DNA of 9,086 nucleotides from Bacillota bacterium (GTDB taxonomy: Bacteria; Bacillota; Clostridia; Acetivibrionales; DSM-1351): assembly GCA_023412635.1 (NCBI GenBank), contig JAEYNI010000242.1:1-9086 (forward strand). Direction: 5' to 3'. Below, piece by piece: positions 1 through 6,092 of this stretch (positions are counted from its first letter, which is position 1; every line of letters starts with the position of its first letter). The notes under the pieces are model-generated. The model was not told the DNA's origin, made no database searches, and worked only from the letters and a program-made list of their open reading frames with translations. The position numbers and the translations under genes were made by a program.

Positions 1-554
1 AGATTGGTATAGTACTTTTTTTACTCCAAATATTCTTTATTCGTACAGGAGATGTAATACTGAATCTTCCGCTCAATCTGATAATCACCGATACCGGCTT
101 GGAATTTTCAGTTCTACTTGTTTTAAGGCTGGTAGGTGCCACAATGCCGTTGGTTATAATGCTTACTGTTACAAAAATGAGTGATTTGACCAACGTTTTT
201 GTACAAAAACTTCATATTCCTTATAAGTATACCTTCGCTTTTATTACGGCTCTGAGATTTATCCCAATATTTGAAAACGAAATGAATGGAATAATTGAAG
301 CCCAAACTGCCCGAGGTGTTCAATTTGATACAAGTAATCCCTTGAAAAAAATGAAGCTGGTTTTACCACTTTGCGTTCCTCTGTTGATATCCTCAGTTAA
401 AAGAATTGAGGGCAGTGCAATATCTGCAGAACTTAGGGGGTTTAATGTCAGGCAGAAAAACAGTGGTTATAAGAAATATCATTTTAAAGGAATTGACTAC
501 CTGGCAATGATGGCGTCTGTAATCACACTTGCCGTCTGTACTTTTATAGCTTAA
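1..554 (+). CDS. ecfT: EcfT-type energy-coupling factor transporter transmembrane protein, 5'-truncated
   Basis: This is the T component of an energy-coupling factor (ECF) vitamin or metal transporter. In this family it is the membrane scaffold that links substrate-binding S components to the paired EcfA ATPases. The frame is open from base 3 to the TAA at 552-554, giving 183 C-terminal residues of a family usually near 260. The true start lies left of the window; the TTG at 99 has no ribosome binding site and is only an internal codon. Visible hallmarks are hydrophobic N-terminal segments, the stretch SDLTNVFVQKLHIPYK, and the cytoplasmic coupling-helix Ala-Arg-Gly motif (ARG, bases 309-317). 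A second, degenerate copy is ELRGF (429-443). A final hydrophobic helix ends the protein. The EcfA genes probably lie upstream, which is inference. The gene converges on the hydrolase gene at 560 with a 5-bp gap. CbiQ-type cobalt/nickel transporters are close relatives, so the substrate cannot be named. Confidence 0.88.
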   Translation, partial: IGIVLFLLQIFFIRTGDVILNLPLNLIITDTGLEFSVLLVLRLVGATMPLVIMLTVTKMSDLTNVFVQKLHIPYKYTFAFITALRFIPIFENEMNGIIEAQTARGVQFDTSNPLKKMKLVLPLCVPLLISSVKRIEGSAISAELRGFNVRQKNSGYKKYHFKGIDYLAMMASVITLAVCTFIA

Positions 555-559
555 GTACA

Positions 560-1399
560 TTACCATACTTTATCAGGATCAAAGCCTCTTACTTGAACGA
601 TTTCAAGTAAAGGGCTTTTTGCTATATCTTCAGGAGTCACAATTATTCCTTTGTTACTGTCGAGATCATAGCCGAAGTAATTAAAAGCCTGCCAAATAAT
701 CTGCGAACAGTTAACGTTTTCCGGTATCTTCTTCATTTTATATTTTGATGCAAGAATTTGATATTTCTTACCTAACAGGTTTGTCTCGGAATATTCAGCA
801 ACCTGATCAAGAATTTTGTCATCTACATTCTTTAATCTTAGTATTTTGAGAGTAGGATAATACTGCCACTTGGAAACGTTCTGTTTCATACTGACTGTGC
901 CGGGTTCCAGGGATTCAAGACTAATACCCTTTTCTGCATCGATAACTATACCGCAATGGCCATGCCGCCAAAAAAGTGTTTGAGTAGATTTAGTCAGCAG
1001 GATATCTCCATTTTTCAATGGTGCCAAGCCGGAGTTATTAATGGGAGGTTTACCGGTAAAGGAAAGAGTTTCCTGACTGGTAAAAGGATTTAGCTTCTCG
1101 ATAAATACTTTGTTTTTTCTATAATAGTACTCCTGAAACTCAATGATTTTCTCCTTACCATCGGTTTTATTCATTAGAGAATCAACTGATGGCCTTCCCA
1201 ATCCTGTTTGGTATAAAAGTTGTGAATAGTCATGATCGGTAAGTTCATCCTTAGCCAATAGCATTTGAAGGTCAACTTTTATGGTTGATGGATAGTAAAT
1301 GGCCTTGTAGTTATTGGCAAATATAAAAAAGCAATATAAGTTTATACATAATGTTGCGATACTGATTAATATTTTTACCCTTAAGCTAAGCCTTTTCAA
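560..1399 (-). CDS. Membrane-anchored YiiX/YycO-like permuted papain-like (NlpC/P60 superfamily) hydrolase
   Basis: A 279-residue protein with one N-terminal hydrophobic segment (about residues 8-29) and no clear signal-peptidase site, so it is probably anchored in the membrane with its domain outside. The C-terminal half has the order expected of circularly permuted papain-like enzymes (YiiX/YaeF/YycO group). After an NGDILLTKS strand comes a His-containing WRHGHCG motif (H146, H148), then an acidic stretch SLESLEP (E162/E165), then the likely nucleophile Cys231 in NVNCSQIIWQAF. Family members are thought to cut amide or ester bonds in cell-wall or lipid substrates, but the substrate here is unknown. 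Residues 30-120 are not recognisable to me. The TTG start is chosen because AAGGAG sits 7 bases upstream. The gene is transcribed alone, convergent with ecfT and divergent from the gene at 1557. The fold is fairly sure; the substrate is not. Confidence 0.75.
   Translation of the reverse strand: MKRLSLRVKILISIATLCINLYCFFIFANNYKAIYYPSTIKVDLQMLLAKDELTDHDYSQLLYQTGLGRPSVDSLMNKTDGKEKIIEFQEYYYRKNKVFIEKLNPFTSQETLSFTGKPPINNSGLAPLKNGDILLTKSTQTLFWRHGHCGIVIDAEKGISLESLEPGTVSMKQNVSKWQYYPTLKILRLKNVDDKILDQVAEYSETNLLGKKYQILASKYKMKKIPENVNCSQIIWQAFNYFGYDLDSNKGIIVTPEDIAKSPLLEIVQVRGFDPDKVW
581..620 (+). terminator. Intrinsic terminator of ecfT, nested in the convergent gene
   Basis: Two 17-base arms (581-597 and 602-618) pair around the four-base loop CGAT. 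There are 15 Watson-Crick pairs, one T-G wobble and one C-A mismatch, and the 3' arm ends in a five-T run (616-620). The poor T-tract in the other direction points to plus-strand use, that is, ending ecfT transcription. The whole structure lies inside the 3' coding end of the opposing gene (560-1399). I paired the arms by eye and calculated no energy. Confidence 0.72.
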
Positions 1400-1406
1400 C
1401 TAAACA

Positions 1407-1412
1407 CTCCTT
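1407..1412 (-). promoter_or_regulatory. Ribosome binding site fixing a TTG start
   Basis: On the minus strand this reads AAGGAG, 7 bases before the TTG at 1399-1397. No ATG or GTG with comparable spacing is seen, so it supports TTG as the initiator of the YiiX-like gene. I could not find a convincing minus-strand promoter in 1413-1556; a GATAAT box (1441-1446, read leftward) lacks a matching -35. Confidence 0.7.
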
Positions 1413-1481
1413 ATATCTATTTCAAAATTTTAACAATTCTATTATCTGCAAAATTCCAGAGTTAATTCCTGAATATTTTAT

Positions 1482-1511
1482 CAGACAATATTAATAGGAG
1501 CTCTGTATAAT
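1482..1511 (+). promoter_or_regulatory. Putative sigma-A-type promoter for the gene at 1557
   Basis: A perfect -10 hexamer TATAAT lies at 1506-1511. An 18-bp spacer separates it from CAGACA at 1482-1487, which matches 4 of 6 bases of the -35 consensus. The expected start near 1518 would leave a leader of about 40 bases ending in the GGAGG (1544-1548) ribosome binding site. The -10 is good and the -35 mediocre. Confidence 0.5.
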
Positions 1512-1556
1512 AGGTATACGAAATTTAAAAGCCGACGGCGTATGGAGGATTAGTAA

Positions 1557-2072
1557 ATGAAAAGGAATAATAGTTTTATCGGCTTGCTTTTGATAGCAAT
1601 CGGAGTGGTTGTATTATTGTTAAGAGGCTTATTTGGAATTAAATTACTTGAGTTCAACACTTCAGACTTCTGGGTATTTATAGTTTTACTGCTTGGTTTG
1701 TCTTTTGAAATTGCATTTTTTCTCACGGGTAGAAATCCGGGGTTACTGATTCCCGGAGGTATAATCACTACAATAGCCCTGTTGTTTATGTTTGAAGTTG
1801 CTACAGACTGGAATTTTGCCGAGTATACCTGGCCTGTTTATATTATATCAGTAGCAATTGGGCTGCTTCAGATGCATATTTTTTCAAAAAGAGAAAAGGG
1901 ATTGCTTATTTCAGGGGCAATAGTGGGTGGAATCGGACTCTTCTTTATGGCATGTACCTTCCTTAACAGCATATCATCAATTATCAGACCTGAGCTATTT
2001 ATCCCTGTTGCATTGATTTGTGGAGGAATAGCACTGTTTTTCAGCGGAAGAACAAGAAAATCACAGTATTAA
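1557..2072 (+). CDS. Six-segment integral membrane protein of unknown function
   Basis: A 171-residue, strongly hydrophobic protein. I count six likely membrane segments at about residues 6-23, 38-57, 63-81, 91-109, 115-135 and 146-163. Short charged loops lie between them (SKREKG near 110-115), and the tail RTRKSQY is basic, so the C-terminus is probably cytoplasmic. The opening pattern, a Gly-rich hydrophobic helix of the form GLLLIAIGVVVLL, resembles the membrane part of LiaI/LiaF-like (DUF5668-type) proteins, which often serve envelope-stress sensing. The resemblance is loose and I assign no function. The ATG is preceded by GGAGG with 8-base spacing. The gene has its own promoter and terminator, so it looks monocistronic, and it is divergent from the YiiX-like gene. 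Confidence 0.78.
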   Translation: MKRNNSFIGLLLIAIGVVVLLLRGLFGIKLLEFNTSDFWVFIVLLLGLSFEIAFFLTGRNPGLLIPGGIITTIALLFMFEVATDWNFAEYTWPVYIISVAIGLLQMHIFSKREKGLLISGAIVGGIGLFFMACTFLNSISSIIRPELFIPVALICGGIALFFSGRTRKSQY

Positions 2073-2098
2073 TATATTAGATATTATACTATTTTGAG

Positions 2099-2164
2099 AA
2101 AAACCCGACTGGCTCTAACGAGAACACCTAAAAGTGGCCTCGTTGTTACCGGCCGGTTTTTTTT
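2099..2164 (+). terminator. Intrinsic terminator after the membrane-protein gene
   Basis: A long interrupted stem-loop is followed by eight T residues (2157-2164). AACGAG pairs with CTCGTT around an inner CAC/GTG hairpin. Outside these, AAAAACC pairs with GGTTTTT, and a GACTGG/CCGGCC segment pairs with a bulge and a wobble. It begins 27 bases after the stop codon and separates the gene from the downstream dgt unit. Confidence 0.72.
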
Positions 2165-2249
2165 GTTGAGATCAGAACGGTGGACAAGGACTTTTTGGCC
2201 TATGGTTTTTGCCGGAGGGTTTCTGCCTTATTTAGTTGCGGGTCATAAG

Positions 2250-2277
2250 TTGCTATGGTATATTTATGTTATATTAT
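2250..2277 (+). promoter_or_regulatory. Possible promoter for dgt
   Basis: TTGCTA (2250-2255, 4 of 6 against the -35 consensus) and TATTAT (2272-2277, 5 of 6 against the -10) are 16 bp apart. An overlapping alternative is the extended -10 TGTTATATT at 2267-2275. Because a strong terminator ends at 2164, dgt needs a promoter in this gap, and this is the best candidate. The A+T richness makes chance matches likely. I see nothing else in 2165-2249. Confidence 0.4.
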
Positions 2278-2301
2278 AAGCTTACTTACCGTCTTTGAAC
2301 C

Positions 2302-2307
2302 AGGAGG
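2302..2307 (+). promoter_or_regulatory. Ribosome binding site selecting the dgt start at 2315
   Basis: AGGAGG followed by TG lies 7 bases before the in-frame ATG at 2315. A second ATG at 2311 is out of frame. The frame is open back to an ATG at 2255, but that codon overlaps the putative promoter and has no ribosome binding site. The shorter protein is therefore preferred. Confidence 0.8.
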
Positions 2308-2314
2308 TGTATGG

Positions 2315-3460
2315 ATGGAGTGGAGAAAGTTGAGAGAACAGCAGGAGGCTTCACTTAGTCCTTTTGCTGCAAAAAGTATAAACTCGTTCGGAAGAATAGT
2401 TCCTGAGGAAAAATGTCCTATCAGAACAGATTATGAAAGGGATGGAAATAGAATTTTATATTCCATGGAGTTCAGGAGACTGAGGCATAAAACTCAGGTC
2501 TTTTTTAATGCAAAGAATGATCATATTTGTACAAGGATGGAGCATGTATTAAATGTGGGGTCAATAGCTGTTACAATTGCAAGGACTTTAAATCTGAATC
2601 AGGATCTTACCTATGCCATAGCATTAGGTCATGACCTGGGACATGCACCCTTCGGACACAGTGGAGAACGAGTTTTGGATAAATGCATGAAGAAAGTAAA
2701 CAGTACAGCTGGGTTTCAGCATGAACTGCATAGTTTAAGGGTTGTTGAAAAACTTGCCACAAGAATCTCAAAAGAAAAGATAAATGATAATTTTGGTCTG
2801 AACCTAACATATGAAGTAAAAGACGGTATAGTTTCCCACTGTGGTGAAAAATATAATGAGTATGTTCTAAGAAGGGATTTAAACAGAACACCGGCATCCT
2901 TGAACAATGTCAAAAAGCGTGGAGAACTACCCTTTACCCTCGAAGCGTGCGTTGTCAGGCTTGTAGACAAAATAGCTTATGTGGGTAGAGACATTGAGGA
3001 TGCTGTTAGAGTTAAACTCATGGATATGAAGGATATTCCCGGAGACATAAGGAATGAACTTGGTCACAGTAATGGAGAAATCATAAATACTCTTGTGCGT
3101 GACCTGGTGGAAAACAGCTATGGCACAGATTGCATACAGTTAAGCCCTGCCAAGGGAGAAGCACTGGAAAAGCTTATAAATGAAAATGTAAGACTGATTT
3201 ATAAGGCTGACAAAATAACCCGATATGAAAAAATTGCGGAAAATACTCTGGAAGGTTTGTTTGACAGCCTGTTACAAAGCCTGTCAGATATTGAAAAGCT
3301 GCAATTCAGCGATGCTAAAGTATACCGTATGTTTTATAGTTTCATTTTGGATAAGGGCTACGATGACAATGAAAGCGACGCACAAAAGGTTATCGATTTT
3401 ATAGCAGGTATGACCGACTCCTTTGCACAAAGCTGTTTTGAAGAGATATACTGGATGTAA
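2315..3460 (+). CDS. dgt: Deoxyguanosinetriphosphate triphosphohydrolase-like dNTPase (HD superfamily)
   Basis: A 381-residue cytoplasmic HD-domain enzyme that in this family hydrolyses dNTPs to the deoxynucleoside plus tripolyphosphate, so controlling the dNTP pool. Recognisable blocks are EFRRLRHKTQVF (52-63), RMEHVLNV with metal-ligand candidate His77, and the signature GHDLGHAPFGHSGE with His106-Asp107, His110 and His114. Further on are the DGIVSHCGE block (170-178) and VDKIAYVGRDIED, holding the distal Asp218. All expected HD metal ligands are present. The protein is shorter than the 505-residue E. coli Dgt and matches the compact type common in Gram-positive bacteria, many of which act on several dNTPs. 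Some family members defend against phage by depleting dGTP. The next gene on the same strand encodes another deoxynucleotide hydrolase. Substrate preference cannot be read from sequence. Confidence 0.9.
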   Translation: MEWRKLREQQEASLSPFAAKSINSFGRIVPEEKCPIRTDYERDGNRILYSMEFRRLRHKTQVFFNAKNDHICTRMEHVLNVGSIAVTIARTLNLNQDLTYAIALGHDLGHAPFGHSGERVLDKCMKKVNSTAGFQHELHSLRVVEKLATRISKEKINDNFGLNLTYEVKDGIVSHCGEKYNEYVLRRDLNRTPASLNNVKKRGELPFTLEACVVRLVDKIAYVGRDIEDAVRVKLMDMKDIPGDIRNELGHSNGEIINTLVRDLVENSYGTDCIQLSPAKGEALEKLINENVRLIYKADKITRYEKIAENTLEGLFDSLLQSLSDIEKLQFSDAKVYRMFYSFILDKGYDDNESDAQKVIDFIAGMTDSFAQSCFEEIYWM

Positions 3461-3485
3461 ATGGTCATCGTGCATTTCACGCAGC

Positions 3486-3508
3486 AAAAACCCGCTAAGC
3501 GGCTTTTT
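3486..3508 (+). terminator. Terminator or attenuator between dgt and yfbR
   Basis: The hairpin CCGC-TAA-GCGG (3492-3502) is flanked by AAAAA on the left and TTTTT on the right (3504-3508), so A-T pairs can extend the stem past a C-C mismatch. It starts 25 bases after the dgt stop codon. The core stem is only 4 bp, so readthrough into yfbR is plausible. I see no convincing promoter between this hairpin and yfbR. Confidence 0.6.
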
Positions 3509-3521
3509 ATTACTATTTGTA

Positions 3522-3538
3522 TACGCGCTCTGCGCGTA
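3522..3538 (+). repeat. G+C-rich inverted repeat just upstream of the yfbR ribosome binding site
   Basis: TACGCGC and GCGCGTA form a perfect 7-bp stem around the loop TCT. It ends 3 bases before the GGGGG Shine-Dalgarno-like run at 3542-3546. It stands out in an A+T-rich intergenic region and has no T-run behind it, so it is not a second terminator. It could shape the yfbR mRNA leader or be a DNA-binding site; its role is unknown. Confidence 0.6.
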
Positions 3539-3541
3539 GAT

Positions 3542-3546
3542 GGGGG
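3542..3546 (+). promoter_or_regulatory. Probable yfbR ribosome binding site, selecting the start at 3552
   Basis: A GGGGG run lies 5 bases upstream of the ATG at 3552. It is a weak Shine-Dalgarno match compared with the AGGAGG sites elsewhere in the window. The in-frame ATG at 3540 has none upstream and overlaps this run. Homologues such as E. coli YfbR begin just before the HFFAxLSR block, which also favours 3552. Confidence 0.55.
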
Positions 3547-3551
3547 CTAAT

Positions 3552-4142
3552 ATGGATAAGGAAAACTTTCACTTTTTCGCATTTCTATCAAGAATGAAGT
3601 ATATCAATAGATGGGGATTAATGAGGAATACATATACTGAGAACATTCAGGAGCATAGTCTTCAGGTTGCAATCATTGCTCACGGTCTTGCTGTTATCAG
3701 AAATACATATTTCAATGGTGAAATAAATCCTGAAAGAGTTGCTATCCTGGCTATGTTCCATGACTGTAATGAAATAATAACCGGAGATATGCCAACACCG
3801 ATAAAATATTACAACCCTCAGATAAGTAAAATATATAAGGATATTGAGGATATCTCCAAAGAAAAAATTATTTCCATGCTTCCTGAGGAAATGGCTGATG
3901 AATATTACTCTCTATTTTTTAAAAATCCTGACGATATAGAATGCTGGAAGCTGGTGAAAGCAGCAGACAGAATAGCTGCTTATATAAAATGTATTGAGGA
4001 GGTAAAAGCGGGAAATAATGAGTTTAAGAAAGCCAGTGAGTCAATTTTAAGCACTATTACAGAGAATGAACTGGAGGAAGTAAAGTATTTTATGAATAAG
4101 TTCCTTCCAAGCTTTTACCTTTCTCTGGATGAAATTGATTGA
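3552..4142 (+). CDS. yfbR: YfbR-type 5'-deoxynucleotidase (HD domain)
   Basis: A 196-residue protein, close in length and block order to E. coli YfbR, a metal-dependent phosphatase that turns deoxynucleoside 5'-monophosphates into deoxynucleosides. Matching blocks are HFFAFLSRMKYINRW (Arg20 and Trp21 in the substrate-pocket positions), EHSLQVAIIAHGL (His35), MFHDCNEIITGDMPTP (His70, Asp71, Glu74, Asp79), KAADRIAAYIKC (Asp139), AGNNEF, and the C-terminal PSFYLSLDEI. Every HD metal ligand known from YfbR is kept, so the enzyme should be active. An alternative start at 3540 would add four residues. The gene lies 91 bp after dgt on the same strand. It probably needs readthrough of the hairpin at 3486-3508, or a promoter inside the dgt coding end, because the gap shows none. 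The two enzymes act in parallel, each yielding deoxynucleosides, rather than as consecutive steps. Confidence 0.92.
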   Translation: MDKENFHFFAFLSRMKYINRWGLMRNTYTENIQEHSLQVAIIAHGLAVIRNTYFNGEINPERVAILAMFHDCNEIITGDMPTPIKYYNPQISKIYKDIEDISKEKIISMLPEEMADEYYSLFFKNPDDIECWKLVKAADRIAAYIKCIEEVKAGNNEFKKASESILSTITENELEEVKYFMNKFLPSFYLSLDEID

Positions 4143-4160
4143 TATATTAAGGAAATACGT

Positions 4161-4189
4161 CTATTATTAATGAGATGTATAAATAATAG
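4161..4189 (+). terminator. Weak A+T-rich dyad after yfbR, possible terminator
   Basis: CTATTATT (4161-4168) and AATAATAG (4182-4189) form a perfect 8-bp but almost pure A-T stem with a 13-base loop. A T-rich stretch follows, though not an unbroken run. It is the only dyad between the yfbR stop and the promoter at 4213. Stability is doubtful. Confidence 0.3.
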
Positions 4190-4212
4190 TTTCTTAGAAT
4201 TATTTTTATTAA

Positions 4213-4241
4213 TTGACAAAAAAAGTATATGTATTTAAAAT
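4213..4241 (+). promoter_or_regulatory. Strong sigma-A-type promoter for the aminotransferase operon
   Basis: A perfect -35 TTGACA (4213-4218), a 17-bp spacer and a -10 TAAAAT (4236-4241, 5 of 6). The expected start near 4248 leaves a leader of about 50 bases. Two copies of GTATATGT (4225-4232 and 4242-4249) flank the -10, a possible operator. Confidence 0.75.
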
Positions 4242-4300
4242 GTATATGTCATTGCCGTAAATTATAACTATACACAAATCTACAAAAAGGGGCAATTTAA

Positions 4301-5131
4301 ATGAACTTCGAAGAAAACATCGGCGAAATATGTATTATTAATGGTAAAGGTGTTACAGCAGATAAACTGTGTTTGTATACTGATGACAAATATACAGCCT
4401 TTTATGAAGTTATAAGAATTATAAAAGGAGTTCCATTATTTTTTGAGGACCACTTTATCCGTCTAAAAAACTCCATGGCAAAATTAAAGTATGAGTTGCT
4501 ACCATCGAAGAGAGATATTAAAGATCAAATCAAAAGCCTCTGTGAGCAAAATAAATTATCAGAGTGTAATGTTAAAGTTGTAGTTCTTCAATACAAAGAA
4601 GAACAAAACATTTTATTCTTAATAAACAAGTTCTATTATCCTTCACAGGAGGAATATGATAATGGGGTGGCCTGCTGTACCCTAAGTCTTAAGCGGGAGA
4701 ATCCTAATGTTAAATTGATACATGCCGGTTATAAGGAAGAATTGCAGCGAACAATCAGTGAAAAAAATGTATTTGAAGCACTGCTTGTAAATGAACAGGG
4801 TAAAATAACCGAGGGCGGAAAATCTAATGTATTTTTTGTTAAAGGTGATAAAATTTATACCTCTCCCGAGGATTTTGTCCTTATTGGTGTGACACGTCAA
4901 TATGTCGTAGGTGTATGCAGAAAATTGGGTTATGAAGTCATTGAAACATTAATTGGTTTAGACACCTTGAATAGTTTTGATGGGGCGTTTATAACTGGAA
5001 CCCCCATAAGAGTTATTCCTGTGGCGATGATAGACGATTTTAAACTTGATTCAGCAGCAAATCCTACAATACAGCATGTAATGGCAAGCTTCAACAGCCT
5101 TGTCAATGCATATATAAACGATAACTTATAA
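4301..5131 (+). CDS. Class IV (BCAT/ADC-lyase family) PLP-dependent aminotransferase
   Basis: A 276-residue fold-type IV PLP enzyme. The family includes branched-chain aminotransferase, D-amino-acid aminotransferase and 4-amino-4-deoxychorismate lyase. Expected blocks are YEVIRIIKGVPLFFEDHFIRL with phosphate-binding Arg54, the probable Schiff-base Lys138 in NPNVKLI, and ITEGGKSNVFFV with Glu171, 33 residues after the lysine (34 in E. coli IlvE). GVTR (196-199) and TGTPIRVIPV (232-241) bind the cofactor phosphate. The sequence does not settle transaminase versus ADC lyase; no folate gene adjoins it and nothing around it points to leucine/valine synthesis, so I give no symbol. AAGGGG stands 8 bases before the ATG. 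It heads a unit with its own strong promoter and is followed after 35 bp by a membrane-protein gene. Family assignment is firm, substrate open. Confidence 0.85.
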   Translation: MNFEENIGEICIINGKGVTADKLCLYTDDKYTAFYEVIRIIKGVPLFFEDHFIRLKNSMAKLKYELLPSKRDIKDQIKSLCEQNKLSECNVKVVVLQYKEEQNILFLINKFYYPSQEEYDNGVACCTLSLKRENPNVKLIHAGYKEELQRTISEKNVFEALLVNEQGKITEGGKSNVFFVKGDKIYTSPEDFVLIGVTRQYVVGVCRKLGYEVIETLIGLDTLNSFDGAFITGTPIRVIPVAMIDDFKLDSAANPTIQHVMASFNSLVNAYINDNL

Positions 5132-5166
5132 AGGTTATTATTAATTATTAAAATGGAGGTCAGTTT

Positions 5167-6057
5167 ATGAGACATTTAGAAAATGCTTTTAAGTTTACAT
5201 TTAAGAATTTTCTGTTAACTTTACCTTTTCTTATTTCAGTGGCAATACCTGCCATAATCACAGGAGTTGGCAGTTTGGGGCTTATTGCAAACAGCACTAT
5301 ATTTATTAATGATTTTAAGAAAATGATGGAAGACTTAACTTACGGCAGCAGTACTTTTGATTATAGCAGATTTTTTGAAACCCTAAATCTGGGACCCTTT
5401 ATCGCCAGTCTGGCAATATCGGGCTTGATTTCTCTTGTATTAACTATAATCATAAAGCCAGCAACCTACGGACTAATCAACTTGCATTATGAAACCGGAA
5501 ATGCAAAATTAAGTGATATATCCGGATGCATGTCAAAGTACATAGGCAGATTTATTCTTTTTTTGTTGTTATCTCTGGCAATTGGCATTGGTTTGGTAAT
5601 AGTTTTTTATATTCTCATATTTATATTAATTCTTGTTGCAACAGCATCAAAAGCCATTGGGGTTATACTTTTAATTCTGTTTATACTCGCATTTTTAGTA
5701 GGTTTTGTTGCGTTATCAATTTACATGATACTATGGTTCCCTGCTGTGTGTGTTGAGGACAGTGGTATTATCGAAGGCTTGAAGAATTCTTTCAGAACAG
5801 TAAAAGGCAGCTTCTGGCCTATTTTGGGTATAACACTTCTTGTAACAATTTGCGGAAGTATCGCTAGTACAATAATTGGTGCTATTCTGAGTTGGGTTCC
5901 TATTTTAGGAAGCATGGTTGGTCCTGTTATTGGAGGTCTGGCAGATTTCATTCTTATAGTATACTATTTCGATATATACCGTGAGAAAACCGGGAGATTA
6001 AATTTCTCTGAGCCTCCACAGCAGTTTAACGGTTTCCAGGACGGCAGTGTACAGTAA
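5167..6057 (+). CDS. Multi-pass membrane protein of unknown function
   Basis: A 296-residue protein with about six hydrophobic stretches, near residues 15-40, 77-105, 128-158, 163-192, 215-242 and 247-270. Some are long enough to span or re-enter the membrane twice. A conserved-looking loop after the fourth stretch reads FPAVCVEDSGIIEGLKNSF, followed by VKGSFWPILG. This Glu-Asp-x-Gly / Ser-x-x-x-x-Lys-Gly-x-x-Trp pattern occurs in uncharacterised Firmicute membrane proteins and in the membrane domain attached to some glycerophosphodiester phosphodiesterases. No catalytic domain is present here. The Pro/Gln-rich tail (280-296) is probably cytoplasmic. GGAGG lies 7 bases before the ATG. The 35-bp gap after the aminotransferase gene, without promoter or terminator, indicates co-transcription. 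Function is not known. Confidence 0.78.
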   Translation: MRHLENAFKFTFKNFLLTLPFLISVAIPAIITGVGSLGLIANSTIFINDFKKMMEDLTYGSSTFDYSRFFETLNLGPFIASLAISGLISLVLTIIIKPATYGLINLHYETGNAKLSDISGCMSKYIGRFILFLLLSLAIGIGLVIVFYILIFILILVATASKAIGVILLILFILAFLVGFVALSIYMILWFPAVCVEDSGIIEGLKNSFRTVKGSFWPILGITLLVTICGSIASTIIGAILSWVPILGSMVGPVIGGLADFILIVYYFDIYREKTGRLNFSEPPQQFNGFQDGSVQ

Positions 6058-6092
6058 AAGAATTCTTAAATTTTAACACATAATGTATTATG

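Noticed and set aside
99..101. TTG at 99 as a real start of the EcfT gene
   Set aside because: The frame is open and hydrophobic back to the window edge and no Shine-Dalgarno precedes it. The gene is simply cut by the window.
1531..1539. GCCG-A-CGGC dyad in the leader of the gene at 1557
   Set aside because: The one-base loop cannot form an RNA hairpin, and a 9-bp odd palindrome alone is too little to call an operator.
2094..2279. A 61-codon TTG-started open frame after the membrane-protein gene
   Set aside because: It runs straight through the terminator at 2099-2164, has no ribosome binding site, and resembles no protein I know. It also overlaps the probable dgt promoter.
2255..2314. A 20-residue N-terminal extension of dgt from the ATG at 2255
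   Set aside because: It lacks a ribosome binding site and covers the likely -10 region. AGGAGG at 2302-2307 clearly serves the ATG at 2315.
3540..3551. yfbR starting at the ATG at 3540
   Set aside because: The only ribosome-binding-like run (3542-3546) lies downstream of this ATG and correctly spaced before 3552. The family's conserved block also begins shortly after 3552.
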